Counted from the first letter of the stretch, positions 46,535-55,859 are shown. The stretch: 64,000 bases of DNA from VMDJ01 sp038144195 (GCA_038144195.1 JAYQNH010000002.1:1612001-1676000); one strand, 5' to 3'. The notes: a model not told the origin generated them from the sequence alone. Made by a program: numbers and translations.

Positions 46535-47818
46535 ATGCCAACATCAACTGAGATGCGTGATCGTGCGCTGAACTATCACAAGGGTTCAAAGCCTGGAAAG
46601 CTAGAGATTCGTGCGACAAAGCCTATGAGTACGGCTGCGGACCTTGCGCTGGCTTACTCGCCAGGTGTTGCTCATCCTTGTGAAGCTATTGTTGAGAATC
46701 CTTTGGCTGCGGCTGACTACACGGCACGTAATAATTTGGTTGCCGTTGTTACCAATGGAACAGCGGTATTAGGTTTGGGTGCCATCGGTGCATTGGCCTC
46801 TAAGCCAGTGATGGAAGGCAAGGCGGTTCTTTTCAAACGCTTTGCAGATATCGACGTTTTTGATTTGGAAGTTGATGAGCTAGACCCGCAAGAGTTTATT
46901 AAAACAGTTGCACGATTAGAGCCGACTTTTGGCGGTATCAATCTTGAGGATATTAAAGCGCCTGAGTGCTTTGAGATTGAAGAAGGCCTCAAGAAGCTGA
47001 TGAAAATACCTGTCTTTCATGATGATCAGCACGGTACAGCAATCGTAGTGGCTGCAGCCATTTTGAATGGACTAAAACTTGTTGATAAGCCAATCGATCA
47101 GGTGCGCTTGGTTACGGCGGGTGCAGGTGCTGCAGCAATAGCGTGTCTTAATTTGCTCGTTGAGCTTGGCCTTAAGAAAGAAAACATCACCGTATGTGAC
47201 ATCGTTGGTGTGGTTTATGAAGGCCGCACTGAAGAGATGGACCCTTACAAAGGCGCATTCGCAGTAGATACCCCACATCGAACCTTAGGTGATGCGATTG
47301 ATGGTGCAGATATCTTCTTAGGTTTATCTGGTAAGGGTGTGCTTAAAGCTGAATGGCTGTCTAAGATGGCTGATAAGCCAATTATCATGGCGTTGGCGAA
47401 CCCGAACCCTGAGATTGACCCCGAAGAAGCTAAATCGATGCGACCTGATGCGATCATCGCTACGGGGCGTTCGGATTATCCCAATCAAGTAAATAACGTA
47501 TTGTGCTTCCCGTTCTTATTCCGTGGGGCATTGGATGTAGGCGCTACTACGATCAATATTGAAATGAAGCGTGCTGCAGTAACTGCTCTGGCTGAGTTGA
47601 CTCAACAAGAGGTCAGTGCCGAGGTGAAAGCTGTCTATGGCGGTCAGGCGTTCCAATTCGGACCTGATTATCTTTTGCCGAAGCCGTTTGATCGTCGCTT
47701 ACGTGAATGTATGCCGTGGGCTGTCGCAAAGGCAGCGATGGAGTCTGGTGTGGCAACGCGTCCGCGGGACCTTGATGAGTACGCTGAGTATCTCCATCAG
47801 AAGGCATTATCCGTATGA
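46535..47818 (+). CDS. maeB: NAD(P)-dependent malic enzyme, short form
   Basis: Oxidatively decarboxylates malate to pyruvate. At 427 residues it contains only the malic-enzyme domains and lacks the phosphotransacetylase-like C-terminal half of E. coli MaeB. It starts MPTSTEMRDRALNYHKGSKP. Metal and substrate motifs are GGINLEDIKAPECFEIEEGL and IPVFHDDQHGTAIVVAAAIL; the nucleotide motif is VTAGAGAAAIACLNLLVELG. It directly follows dctM, which suggests that imported malate (or fumarate and succinate through the TCA cycle) feeds pyruvate, and then ppsA. The cofactor preference cannot be decided by eye. Confidence 0.93.
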   Translation: MPTSTEMRDRALNYHKGSKPGKLEIRATKPMSTAADLALAYSPGVAHPCEAIVENPLAAADYTARNNLVAVVTNGTAVLGLGAIGALASKPVMEGKAVLFKRFADIDVFDLEVDELDPQEFIKTVARLEPTFGGINLEDIKAPECFEIEEGLKKLMKIPVFHDDQHGTAIVVAAAILNGLKLVDKPIDQVRLVTAGAGAAAIACLNLLVELGLKKENITVCDIVGVVYEGRTEEMDPYKGAFAVDTPHRTLGDAIDGADIFLGLSGKGVLKAEWLSKMADKPIIMALANPNPEIDPEEAKSMRPDAIIATGRSDYPNQVNNVLCFPFLFRGALDVGATTINIEMKRAAVTALAELTQQEVSAEVKAVYGGQAFQFGPDYLLPKPFDRRLRECMPWAVAKAAMESGVATRPRDLDEYAEYLHQKALSV

Positions 47819-48517
47819 CCATCGAGCCATTATGGCTGGATATTTTTGCATTTGTTTTTTGTACTGCTTTGGGCAGGCTACGCGAGCTTTGCAAAAAAGC
47901 GATCAGCTACTGATGTGTGTTTAGCCAGTGTAATGCATTTATATCGAGTGCAGTGGGCTAAGGCGCTGATGTCGCGTGAAAATCGCATCGCGGATATTTC
48001 AGTCATCATGACCTTTGTGCGCAATATGGCCTTTTTGGGGTGGAGTGCGTTGATCATTATTGCGGGTCTACTCACTCTGCTGGGTAATACCAATCAAGCA
48101 GTGAATCTGTTTGCGCATATCCCGTTTGCGATTGATCAAAACTTGGCTCAGTTGGAGCTGAAGATAGCGATCTTAATTACCATGTTTATCTACGCTTTCT
48201 TTAAGTTTTCCTGGGCAATGCGCCAAACCAGTTTTGCTGCTGTGATTATCGCCGGTGCACCTCAAGGGCATCGAGAAGAGCTTTCAACTCAAGAAGAAAA
48301 AGATGCGGCGGAGCGGATTGCTCGCGTTGTATCGATGGCGGGGCATCACTTTAATTTTGGTATTCGGACCTATTATTTTGCCTTGGCAGTGATTACTTGG
48401 TTTATCAATAGCTGGGTCTTTATGGGCGCAACGGCTCTGGTAGTGTGGGTCCTGTATCGTCGTGAATTCCGCTCGTCGGTTCTACATACCCTGGCTGGAA
48501 ATCATTCTAAAGCGTAG
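47815..48517 (+). CDS. DUF599 family membrane protein (one frameshift)
   Basis: Multi-pass inner membrane protein of unknown function, about 233 residues. It starts MTIEPLWLDIFAFVF at an ATG overlapping the maeB stop (ATGA). The T run at 47857-47862 has one T too many (or two too few); the next frame continues VLLWAGYASFAKKRSATDV. An ATG within the run (47846) is an alternative start. DUF599 features are HLYRVQWAKALMSRENRIAD (RxxW and the ENRIxD motif), FKFSWAMRQTSFAAVIIAGA, and FGIRTYYFALAVITWFINSW. It probably has four transmembrane helices. Linkage to maeB is by overlap only; no function is known to me. Confidence 0.82.
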
Positions 48518-48550
48518 TTCAAGCGCGTTTGCTATAGTAGCTAGACCTTT

Positions 48551-48924
48551 GGGGGCGACACGGCATTCGACGTGGGTTGCGAAACCTGAGGTGCATGCCG
48601 AGGTGCAGTTACCTCGAAAACCACTGCAAACTTATAGTTGCAAACGACGACAACTACGCACTCGCTGCTTAATACCCAGTAGGGTGCCGTCTGACTGGAG
48701 CCGTGCTTGTGCGTCCAGCGTCCTTCGGGACACTCAGGCGTTATATCTCACAAGATCGCGATGACGGGCGTCCGGACCTGATTTGCTAAATCCTAACGGA
48801 ATCGCTGAACCACGCGCCCTGTCAGTCGGGCAGTGCTCAGTTAAAGATAATTGACATGACTAAGCATGTAGAGCCGATGGCAGAGGGCTTGCGGACGCGG
48901 GTTCAACTCCCGCCGCCTCCACCA
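48551..48924 (+). ncRNA. ssrA: Transfer-messenger RNA (tmRNA)
   Basis: Rescues stalled ribosomes together with SmpB. The 5' end GGGGGCGACACGG and the 3' end GACGCGGGTTCAACTCCCGC with CCTCCACCA form the Ala-tRNA-like part with encoded CCA. The resume codon and tag are at 48640-48672: ANDDNYALAA then TAA, a typical gammaproteobacterial tag ending ALAA. The length of 374 bases is normal. A TATAGT -10-like box lies at 48533-48538. smpB is encoded 2 kb downstream on the other strand. The pseudoknot-rich segment between the tag and the 3' end is present as expected. Confidence 0.97.
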
Positions 48925-48976
48925 AATATGATCGGGCTGATGATTCAGCCCGATATAACAATAACGAGGGGGAGTC

Positions 48977-50324
48977 ATGTCGGTACACGCTCAATGGTCA
49001 ACGCGCCTAGCGTTTATGTTGGCAGCCATTGGTTCGGCTGTCGGTTTAGGTAACGTTTGGAAGTTCCCGTACATCACTGGTGAAAATGGTGGTGGCGCAT
49101 TTGTTCTTGTTTATCTCCTTTGTATTGCGCTAATCGGTATCCCTGTGATGATTGCAGAGGTGATGCTCGGTCGCCGTGCACAACGCAGTCCTATTTCAAC
49201 CATGCAAGTCCTTGCTAAAGAGCAGGGCGCTTCTGGTTTTTGGCAGATTATTGGTTGGAGCGGTGTATTCGCCGGCTTTTAATCCTATCTTTCTATAGCG
49301 TGATCGCGGGTTGGGCGATGGCCTATGTCATTGAATCGGCCAGCGGTACCTTTAATGCCATCAGCGGAGATGGTTCTGGTGATGTGTTTGGAGGACTTAT
49401 TGGTGATCCGCAACGCCTGATGATCTGGCATACCCTGTTTATGATCATGACGGTAACCGTGGTTGCACGTGGTGTTCGAGCGGGTATTGAAAAGCTCGTG
49501 GTGATCTTGATGCCACTACTGCTTGTCATGCTGTTGATCTTGGTCGCTTACGCATTTAACTCGGGTGAGTTTGGCCGTGGTCTATCCTATTTGTTCTCGT
49601 TTGATTTCAGTAAGCTTTCAACAGATTCGATTATTGTTGCTATGGGGCATGCCTTCTTTACCTTAAGTTTGGGTATGGGTGCGATCATGGTCTATGGCTC
49701 TTACATGCAAAAGAACACATCGATCGGTAGCTCGGTATTAATGATTGCTATTGCGGATACTGTTGTGGCTTTGCTTGCTGGTTTGGCGATCTTCCCCTTG
49801 GTGTTTGCAAATGGCTTAGAGCCAGGCGCGGGCCCTGGTTTGGTTTTTGTTACCTTGCCAACAGCCTTTGGCGCGATGCCGGGTGGACAGTTCTTCGGCA
49901 CAGTCTTTTTGTTCTGCTGGTGATCGCGGCGTGGTCTTCAGCGATTTCTCTGGTTGAGCCTGCTGTCGCATGGTTATCAGAGCGTGACATTATGTCGCGC
50001 GCTAAAGCGAGCTGGATGATTGGTTTGTTCAGTTGGATTTTAGGTATTGGTACCGTGCTGTCATTCAACCTTTGGTCGGGTGATGAATACAAGATAATGG
50101 GTAAAACCTTCTTTGATCTCAAAGATTATTTGGCCTCGAACATCATGTTGCCTTTGGGAGGTTTGTTGATTGCCTTGTTTGTTGGCTGGGCAGCAAAAGC
50201 ATCGATGTCAAAAGAAGAGCTCAATCTATCCAATGGCACTTTTAGTTTGTTTTGGTTGGCAATTCGTTTCGTTGCGCCCTTAGGTGTCGCGATTATCTTC
50301 TTGAATGCGGTAGGTTTGCTCTAA
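48977..50324 (+). CDS. Sodium-dependent transporter of the NSS/SNF family (two frameshifts)
   Basis: Sodium:neurotransmitter-symporter family protein, in bacteria usually an amino-acid importer (LeuT, MhsT, TnaT). It starts MSVHAQWSTRLAFMLAAIGS, with the unwound first helix GSAVGLGNVWKFPYITGENG, the hallmark of sodium and substrate sites. Two missing bases break the frame: near 49275 (protein resumes as LLILSFYSVIAGWAMAYVIE) and near 49910 (T6 read as T5; resumes VLLVIAAWSSAISLVEPAVA). The restored length is 449 residues with about 11 helices, the short bacterial form. The substrate is unknown. It ends exactly where ratA begins. Confidence 0.9.
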
Positions 50325-50759
50325 GTGGCACGTGTCGAGAAATCGGCTTTGGTGATGTTTAGTGACCAAAGAATGTTTGATTTGGTGAGTGATGTGGAAA
50401 GTTACAAAAACTTCCTGCCTTGGTGTGCTGATTCCGAAGTGATTTCTCAAGACGGTAATGAGCTGTGTGGGCGAATTGATGTTGAGCGATTAGGCATCCG
50501 TCAGTCCTTTACCACGTGTAACCATTGTGATGCGCCTTCACGTATGACTCTACGGCTTAAAGATGGTCCTTTTTCCAAGCTAGATGGTGAGTGGCGATTT
50601 GAGGCTTTGAATGACTCGGCTTGCAAAGTGATTCTTGTGCTTGAGTTTGAGTTTGCCGGTAAGTTAATCAGTGCCGCGTTTGGCAAAGTCTTTGAGCAGA
50701 TCGCGAATACGATGGTGGAGTCGTTTGTTGCTCGTGCGAAAGAGGTCTATACCGATTAA
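50325..50759 (+). CDS. ratA: RatA / COQ10-type START-domain protein
   Basis: 144-residue polyketide cyclase/START-like protein. In E. coli RatA was described as a toxin that blocks 70S ribosome assembly; homologues in mitochondria (COQ10) bind ubiquinone. It starts at a GTG: MARVEKSALVMFSDQRMFDL. VESYKNFLPWCADSEVI and LDGEWRFEALNDSACKVILV, then FEQIANTMVESFVARAKEVY, are typical. It lies tail to tail with smpB (4-base overlap) and close to rnfH, bamE and fur, which is the conserved gammaproteobacterial neighbourhood. A quinone-chaperone role is at least as likely as a toxin role. Confidence 0.9.
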   Translation: MARVEKSALVMFSDQRMFDLVSDVESYKNFLPWCADSEVISQDGNELCGRIDVERLGIRQSFTTCNHCDAPSRMTLRLKDGPFSKLDGEWRFEALNDSACKVILVLEFEFAGKLISAAFGKVFEQIANTMVESFVARAKEVYTD

Positions 50760-51239
50760 ACGCGGTTGTTCTTCATGATGCGCTCTTGATCGCGCTTCCA
50801 ATCTTTCTCTTTCAGGTCGGCACGTTTGTCGTGCATCTTTTTACCTTTACCCAAGCCAACTTGTAACTTGGCCCGACCACGTTTCCAGTAAAGCGTCATA
50901 GGAACCAGGGTGTAAAGCCTTTCCGCTCCACAAAACCAATCAGCTTATTGATTTCTTCACGATGCAGTAGCAGCTTGCGTGCGCGCATTGGGGTCGGAGA
51001 AACATGGGTGGAAGCGCTGAGTAATGGCGTGATTAGGGCGCCGATTAGAAAAACCTCTTGGCCTTGCAGCATGACATAGGCATCAGTCAGGTTGACGCGT
51101 TTATCACGCAAGCTTTTGACTTCCCAGCCTTCGAGCGACACACCAGCCTCAATGGTTTCATTGATGGTGTAGTCATGCCGCGCTTTTTTGTTTAGCGCGA
51201 TCGTATTGTCGTTGCCCGAAGACTTTTAGCTTTGCCCAT
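50756..51239 (-). CDS. smpB: SsrA-binding protein SmpB (two frameshifts)
   Basis: Binds tmRNA and brings it to stalled ribosomes. Starting at ATG 51239: MGKAKS, then after one missing base near 51222, GNDTIALNKKARHDYTINET in corrected frame; VSLEGWEVKSLRDKRVNLTD and the EEINKLIGFVERKGFT core are diagnostic. A second missing base (C4 read as C3 near 50912) is followed by PLVPMTLYWKRGRAKLQVGL, GKGKKMHDKRADLKEKDW and a basic end (RDQERIMKNNRV). The restored length is 161 residues. It lies near ssrA, its partner RNA. Confidence 0.93.
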
Positions 51240-51316
51240 GGCTTTAATTTTATCGTAGTTCTCAGCAGCTCGGTTGATAAGGTGACGCTAGGAAGGCTTT
51301 CTGAGAAAATAATGAC

Positions 51317-51646
51317 ATGTCTGAGACTATTTCGATCGAAGTTGCCTACGCAAATCCTGATGAGCAGTTAATTCTGGTTGTCGAGGTGCCTGCGTCTGCG
51401 ACCATTGCTGAGGCGATCAAACTTAGCCATATTGATGATCATTTTCCTGAGATCGATATGGATGCGCCTAAGGTCGGGATATTTGGAAAATTGGCGAAAC
51501 TCGATGCGACATTAAATCCGGGAGATCGGATTGAGATTTATCGTCCGTTGATTGCTGATCCAAAAGAAGCCCGTAAGAAGCGTGCGGCCGAAGGCAAGAC
51601 AATGAAAAAGGGCGCTAAGGCCCTTAATGAAGAATCGGATAGTTAA
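51317..51646 (+). CDS. rnfH: RnfH family protein
   Basis: 109-residue ubiquitin-like (beta-grasp) protein of the RnfH/UPF0125 family. It starts MSETISIEVAYANPDEQLIL. Conserved segments are VEVPASATIAEAIKLSHI, VGIFGKLAKLDATLNPGDRI and IYRPLIADPKEARKKRA. In E. coli rnfH (yfjF) lies next to ratA, and the same cluster holds here. Despite the name there is no firm evidence that it belongs to the Rnf complex. It converges with bamE, overlapping by 4 bases. Confidence 0.93.
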   Translation: MSETISIEVAYANPDEQLILVVEVPASATIAEAIKLSHIDDHFPEIDMDAPKVGIFGKLAKLDATLNPGDRIEIYRPLIADPKEARKKRAAEGKTMKKGAKALNEESDS

Positions 51647-52155
51647 TCCATTATCCAGCTCTTGGTTTTTTGCCACCAAGATTTCTCATCATCTTTAGAT
51701 TTATAACCCTCGTAATCCGGCACAGTGACAACCGAAGCCTTAGGTTTGGTTTCCTGTTGGCTCTCAGGTTGTGGATGAAGATCGCCGGTTACGCGAACAA
51801 GCTTGTCACCTTCAAAATAGATCGATAGATATTTGTATTCATCAGGGTTGCTGCCTACGCCCTCGGTGTAAGGGTAGTCCCAGCGATCATCATGAAAGAC
51901 ATCGCGAAGAGTCGGCGAGCCAAGCACAAAGCGGACTTGTCGACGAGACATGCCAGGTTTAAGTCCATTCACTTGCTCCTGAGTCACGATATTCCCTTGA
52001 ATAATGGTCGGGCGGTAAATCAAACCGGCTGAGTCCAATGCCTCAGGAATCACGTTTGCAGCTGAATCGACGCTATCGCCAATATCATCAAAGGTGCTGC
52101 AGCCTGCGGTGAGCAAAGATAAGGTAGCGCAAATGCTAATGAGAGACTTTCGCAT
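51643..52155 (-). CDS. bamE: Outer membrane assembly lipoprotein BamE
   Basis: Small lipoprotein of the BAM complex that inserts beta-barrel proteins in the outer membrane (also SmpA or OmlA). The lipobox is LLTAGCS after a short signal sequence (MRKSLISICATLSLLTAGC). The SmpA/OmlA domain reads IIQGNIVTQEQVNGLKPGMS, RRQVRFVLGSPTLRDVFHDD and RWDYPYTEG. A C-terminal extension of about 45 residues (Lys/Ser-rich, ending in a Trp-rich KSWWQKTKSWIMD) is longer than in E. coli. It is divergent from fur, as in Pseudomonas (omlA-fur), and the shared region contains a Fur-like box. Confidence 0.95.
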   Translation of the reverse strand: MRKSLISICATLSLLTAGCSTFDDIGDSVDSAANVIPEALDSAGLIYRPTIIQGNIVTQEQVNGLKPGMSRRQVRFVLGSPTLRDVFHDDRWDYPYTEGVGSNPDEYKYLSIYFEGDKLVRVTGDLHPQPESQQETKPKASVVTVPDYEGYKSKDDEKSWWQKTKSWIMD

Positions 52156-52157
52156 AC

Positions 52158-52176
52158 AAGAATGATTCGCATTAAA
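52158..52176. promoter_or_regulatory. Candidate Fur box between bamE and fur
   Basis: The 19 bases centred on AATGATTCGCATT agree with 12 of 19 positions of the Fur consensus (GATAATGATAATCATTATC). It stands just before the bamE ATG and upstream of fur, consistent with fur autoregulation. This is a visual match only. Confidence 0.45.
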
Positions 52177-52240
52177 TAAGGTAAACTATGGTCGAATGAT
52201 AGCGAATTCGGCGGCCAAAATCAGCCGTAACGGAGCCTTT

Positions 52241-52666
52241 GTGCAAGATACTGACATTAAGAAAGCTGGCCTAAAAGTGACCTTGCCTCGAGTAAAGATT
52301 CTTGAGGTTTTTGAGTCTGAGCCTGACGCTCATATGACGGCTGAAGATGTGTACAAGCTCCTGATGGAGCGTGGCGAAGAAATCGGATTGGCGACGGTTT
52401 ATCGTGTGCTTACTCAATTTGTTACTGCAGGTCTTTTGGTGCGACATCACTTTGAAGGCGGTCAGGCCGTTTTTGAGCTAGATAGTGGTTCTCACCACGA
52501 CCATATTGTTTGTGAGCAGTGTGGCCATGTCGAAGAGTTCATTGATGAAACCATTGAGAAGCATCAGCACCAGATTGCAGCATCTAAAGGCTTTGAAATC
52601 AGTGATCACTCGTTAATTATTTATGGTCGCTGCAAACGCAAAAATTGTCCTAATTTAGATGCATAA
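52241..52666 (+). CDS. fur: Ferric uptake regulator
   Basis: Iron-responsive repressor. I chose the GTG at 52241 (MQDTDIKKAGLKVTLPRVKI) because GGAG lies 5 bases before it and Fur proteins begin at this point; the frame is open to an ATG at 52196. The winged-helix part is MTAEDVYKLLMERGEEIGLA with TVYRVLTQFVTAGLLVRHHF. Metal sites are in GGQAVFELDSGSHHDHIVCE and QCGHVEEFIDETIEK (HHDH and CxxC). The C terminus has a further Cys pair (GRCKRKNCPN). The length is 141 residues. The stop overlaps the gmhB ATG by 8 bases. Confidence 0.95.
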   Translation: MQDTDIKKAGLKVTLPRVKILEVFESEPDAHMTAEDVYKLLMERGEEIGLATVYRVLTQFVTAGLLVRHHFEGGQAVFELDSGSHHDHIVCEQCGHVEEFIDETIEKHQHQIAASKGFEISDHSLIIYGRCKRKNCPNLDA

Positions 52667-53322
52667 AGCACTTTTTCTAGATCGAGATGGTTTGATTAAT
52701 ATCGACCATGCGTATGTTTACCGCCAAGAAGATTTCGATTTCGTTGATGGAATCTTTGAGGTTTGTCGAGCTGCCCAAGATAAAGACTACCAGCTGATTG
52801 TAGTGACGAATCAGTCAGGCATTGGTCGTGGCTATTACACTGAAGCTGACTTCCATGTCATATCCGACTGGATGGTCAAACAATTTAAGCAGAATGGCGT
52901 TCTGATTAAAGATGTGTATTTCTGTCCTTATCATCCAACTTCGGCAGAAGGTGAATACAAAAAGCGATATGCCTTGTCGTAAGCCGCATCCGGGCATGTT
53001 GTTAGATGCGGCAAATGAGCATCAAATTGATCTTACGCAATCAATAATGTTTGGTGATAGCGTCAAAGATGTGGAAGCAGGTGATGCTGCCGGTGTGAAG
53101 TTGAGCGTTTTATACGACCCGAATGATGAAGCATCAAGCCATCGTAAACCGCGTTTCAAAATTGGTGGATATCATTCCAATGCTTTAAGCGCTAGCGCGT
53201 TGAATCATCTCCGCTGCATGGTTAAGCGTACTTTCTGTGATTTCCACGCCACCCATCATGCGTGCAATTTCTTGGGTGCGCGTTTCATTATCCAAAGCAG
53301 TGATATGCGTTTCTGTAGATGA
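52659..53322 (+). CDS. gmhB: D-glycero-beta-D-manno-heptose-1,7-bisphosphate 7-phosphatase (frameshifted, end uncertain)
   Basis: HAD phosphatase of LPS heptose synthesis. It starts MHKALFLDRDGLINIDHAYV (motif I DRDG), then LIVVTNQSGIGRGYYTEADF and the zinc loop CPYHPTSAEGEYKK. The frame breaks near 52968; after it RKPHPGMLLDAANEHQIDLT and IMFGDSVKDVEAGDAAGVKL follow. With one extra base removed the second zinc cysteine of the usual CxC becomes Met. Adding two T residues (gatattgcctttgtcg-like) would restore CxC, so I favour two deletions. The open frame runs to 53322, over the recN 3' end; the true stop is probably near 53200, lost to another error. Confidence 0.82.
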
Positions 53323-54850
53323 AGACTTGCTGGTCTTCTTAACAAGGTAGTGATGGTTTGATTGTGCAGCCACTTGTGCCAAGTGTGTGACGCAGAGCAC
53401 TTGCCGCGTTTTACCCAGCTCGCGCAAAAGTTTGCCCACAACCTCAGCAACTGCACCGCCGATACCGACATCGACTTCGTCGAAAATGAGCGTCGGCAAT
53501 TCGGTGCAGCTTGCAGTGGCCACTTGAATCGCTAATGAGATTCGCGAAAGCTCACCACCGGATGCGGTTTCATCTAATGCGCTAGCCACTTGTCCCGCGT
53601 TAGTTTGCACCATAAATTGAATGAGATCGTCGCCATGTTTGCTGTGATGATCTTGCGCGCTTAGCTCGACAGTGAATTGTCCTTGCTCCATGCCAAGGGT
53701 GTGCATGCTTTGAGTCACTTCTTGACTGAGTTTTTTCGCAGCCTTTTGACGACTTTTATGCAGTTTGTCTGATGCGGCTAGGATAGGTGTCTAGTGCCTG
53801 TTTAACCTGAATCTCTTGTTTATCAATGTTGCTGTCTGCGTGCTGTAGCTGTTCTAGCTCAGTGCTTAAGGTGTTGAATAGCTCAGGTAATTGATTAATC
53901 TCGATATGATGCTTGCGTGAGGCGTTATGACATTGCGCGATCTGCTGATCAAGCTGCGATAACTGTTCAGGATCCAGCTCAATGCTATCGGCGTAGTGAT
54001 TAAGTGACTGGGATGCTTCATCTACCTGAATCGAAGCTGATTCGAGTAAAGAGGCGGTGTCTTTAAGGCTTGTATCAATTTCAGCGAGAGCGCTGACTTG
54101 TTGGCTGAGGCGGGTGAGTAATCGACTGATATCGAGCTCATCATTGTCGAGTTGTTGTGTGATGGATTGTGTCTGCGCCAACAGGGATTCGGCATGGCTG
54201 AGTCTTTTGTGTGTTTGTTCGATCTGATCGAATGACGTTGCTATCTCTTGAATGGGTTCTAACTCGCTCACTTGGAAATTGAGATAGTCAAGTCGAGCAG
54301 CACCTTCAGCAAGATTCGATTTCAGTGAATCCAGTGATTGCAGTGCACGTTGCCAATGATCAAAGCTTTTGGCCGTTTCTTCCAGAAGCTGAGGATGATT
54401 GGCATAAGCATCCAGCAGGGCGCGTTGATGTGATTTTCTGAGCAAGCCTTGATGCGCATGCTGACCATGAATAGCGATGATCATATTCGCTAAGGTTTGC
54501 AGCGATGCCTGTGGTGCAGGGCTGCCATTGATGTAAGCGCGTGAACGACCTTCCTTCACTAGAACACGGCGCAACACGAGCTGACCATCATCTGTTAAAT
54601 CATTCTCTTCGAGCCATTGCTGGGCTTTGCTGCAATCGCTGATATCAAAAATAGCGCTGACCTCGGCTTTATCTGCGCCTTGTCTTATCAGTTTGGCGTC
54701 GGCTTTATCGCCAAGCGCTAAGCCAAGGGCATCGATCAGTATAGATTTACCTGCACCTGTTTCACCGGTCATGGCATGCATGCCCGCATGAAACTCGAGT
54801 TCTAGTTGCTTAACAATGACAAGATCTTTGATCGAGATATGGGTCAGCAT
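53185..54850 (-). CDS. recN: DNA repair ATPase RecN (one frameshift)
   Basis: SMC-like ATPase in double-strand break repair and a classical SOS gene. It starts MLTHISIKDLVIVKQLELEF with Walker A GETGAGKSILIDALGLALGD. Long coiled coils fill the middle. One extra C near 53787 breaks the frame; removing it gives LDTYLAASDKLHKSRQKAAK. The C-terminal ATPase lobe has ASGGELSRISLAIQVATA (ABC signature), LIFDEVDVGIGGAVAEVVG (Walker B) and VLCVTHLAQVAAQSNHHYLV. The restored length is 554 residues. Its ATG overlaps the nadK TGA, so both share the promoter upstream of nadK. Confidence 0.95.
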
Positions 54851-55734
54851 CAGAGTGTCTTGGGGTGGCTTCCCCAGCCAAGTTTGGTGCGCAGAACCTT
54901 GTAGTGATCATGGCCTGCAGGGTGCAATAAACGCAGTGGTTTATCGAACTTTCGAATGGTGACTTTCTCATTCGATTTTAGTTCGAGCATCTCTTGGCCA
55001 TCACAGCTGACGCGAACCTCTTGAGGATCTGTTTTGCCGCAAACACCAATTTGAATCTCGGTATTTCCAGGCACCACGATCGGGCGATTACTCAGCGTAT
55101 GAGGGCAAATCGGCACGAGTGATATCGCATCTAAGCTAGGGGATAGCAAAGGGCCACCACCTGATAATGCATAAGCTGTCGAGCCGGTAGGTGTAGAGAT
55201 AACAATGCCATCAGATCGTTGTGAATCGATTGAGCTGCCATTGATCCAAGTTTCAAACTCGATCATGCGTGCCACATTCCATTTCTGTAGCACGACATCG
55301 TTCATGGCAAGCTGTGGCTTTTGATTACCTACTTGGCACTCAAGTAGTGTGCGGTCATCGGCTTCGTAATGACCAGCGAGAACGCTAGAGACGACCTCAC
55401 AAACATTGGTCGGTGAAATATCAACAAGGAACCCGAGGCGCCCAAGATTGATGCCCAGAATCGGAGTGCTGGTAGGAACAATTTCACGTGCACAATGCAG
55501 TAGAGTGCCATCACCACCGACCACGATCACCAGATCGCTTTTCTCCGCAAGAGCGCAAAGGTCATCACTGCCGGGTTCATTAACCAACGGCCCTGCAGCC
55601 TTATCAAACAGCACCTCACATTGATGCTCTTTAAGGCACGCATGAAGTTCGCTCAGCGTCTGAACGAGCTGATCTGAAACATCGGGTTTGCCAACAATAG
55701 CAATGGTTTTAAAAGCAGATGATTTCGACACGTG
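54850..55734 (-). CDS. nadK: NAD kinase
   Basis: Phosphorylates NAD to NADP. The likely start is GTG 55734 (MSKSSAFKTIAIVGKPDVSD); the frame is open to 55791 but that part lies over an inverted repeat and promoter sequence. Active-site motif VIVVGGDGTLLHCAREIV, then TPILGINLGRLGFLVDIS, the NE/D motif LAMNDVVLQKWNVARMIEFE, and DGIVISTPTGSTAYALSGGG. The length from the GTG is 294 residues. It forms an operon with recN (ATGA overlap), an arrangement found widely in gammaproteobacteria, and is divergent from hrcA. Confidence 0.94.
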   Translation of the reverse strand, partial: HVSKSSAFKTIAIVGKPDVSDQLVQTLSELHACLKEHQCEVLFDKAAGPLVNEPGSDDLCALAEKSDLVIVVGGDGTLLHCAREIVPTSTPILGINLGRLGFLVDISPTNVCEVVSSVLAGHYEADDRTLLECQVGNQKPQLAMNDVVLQKWNVARMIEFETWINGSSIDSQRSDGIVISTPTGSTAYALSGGGPLLSPSLDAISLVPICPHTLSNRPIVVPGNTEIQIGVCGKTDPQEVRVSCDGQEMLELKSNEKVTIRKFDKPLRLLHPAGHDHYKVLRTKLGWGSHPKTL

Positions 55735-55743
55735 AGGGTCCAA

Positions 55744-55758
55744 TTTAGTCTGACTAAA
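55744..55758. repeat. Inverted repeat before nadK
   Basis: TTTAGTC-T-GACTAAA, 7-bp perfect arms, 10 bases upstream of the nadK GTG. It could be a DNA operator or a leader hairpin close to the ribosome binding site. Confidence 0.45.
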
Positions 55759-55785
55759 GCTAGCACGAGGGCAGTTAAGGTAAAA

Positions 55786-55797
55786 GAACATTTGTTC
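55786..55797. promoter_or_regulatory. GAAC-N4-GTTC palindrome between nadK-recN and hrcA
   Basis: GAACATTTGTTC, preceded by A to give AGAACA half-sites, the same half-site as in the lexA operator. It lies about 50 bases before nadK-recN and just upstream of the hrcA -35 box. A LexA-type role is possible because recN is SOS-controlled in relatives; the spacing differs from the lexA site. Confidence 0.35.
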
Positions 55798-55800
55798 ACC

Positions 55801-55830
55801 TTGACAGCGCTTTTTGCTCGTTCGGATAAT
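55801..55830 (+). promoter_or_regulatory. Sigma70 promoter of hrcA
   Basis: TTGACA (55801-55806), 18 bases, GATAAT (55825-55830), close to consensus. Transcription would start near 55837, so the start codon of hrcA must lie after this point. No CIRCE repeat (TTAGCACTC-N9-GAGTGCTAA) is seen nearby. Confidence 0.75.
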
Positions 55831-55859
55831 GCTTGTATCAACTTAAACGGATCACTCTT

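Noticed and set aside
48880..48924. tRNA gene at the 3' end of the ssrA region
   Set aside because: The T-arm and CCA belong to the tRNA-like end of tmRNA; there is no anticodon arm.
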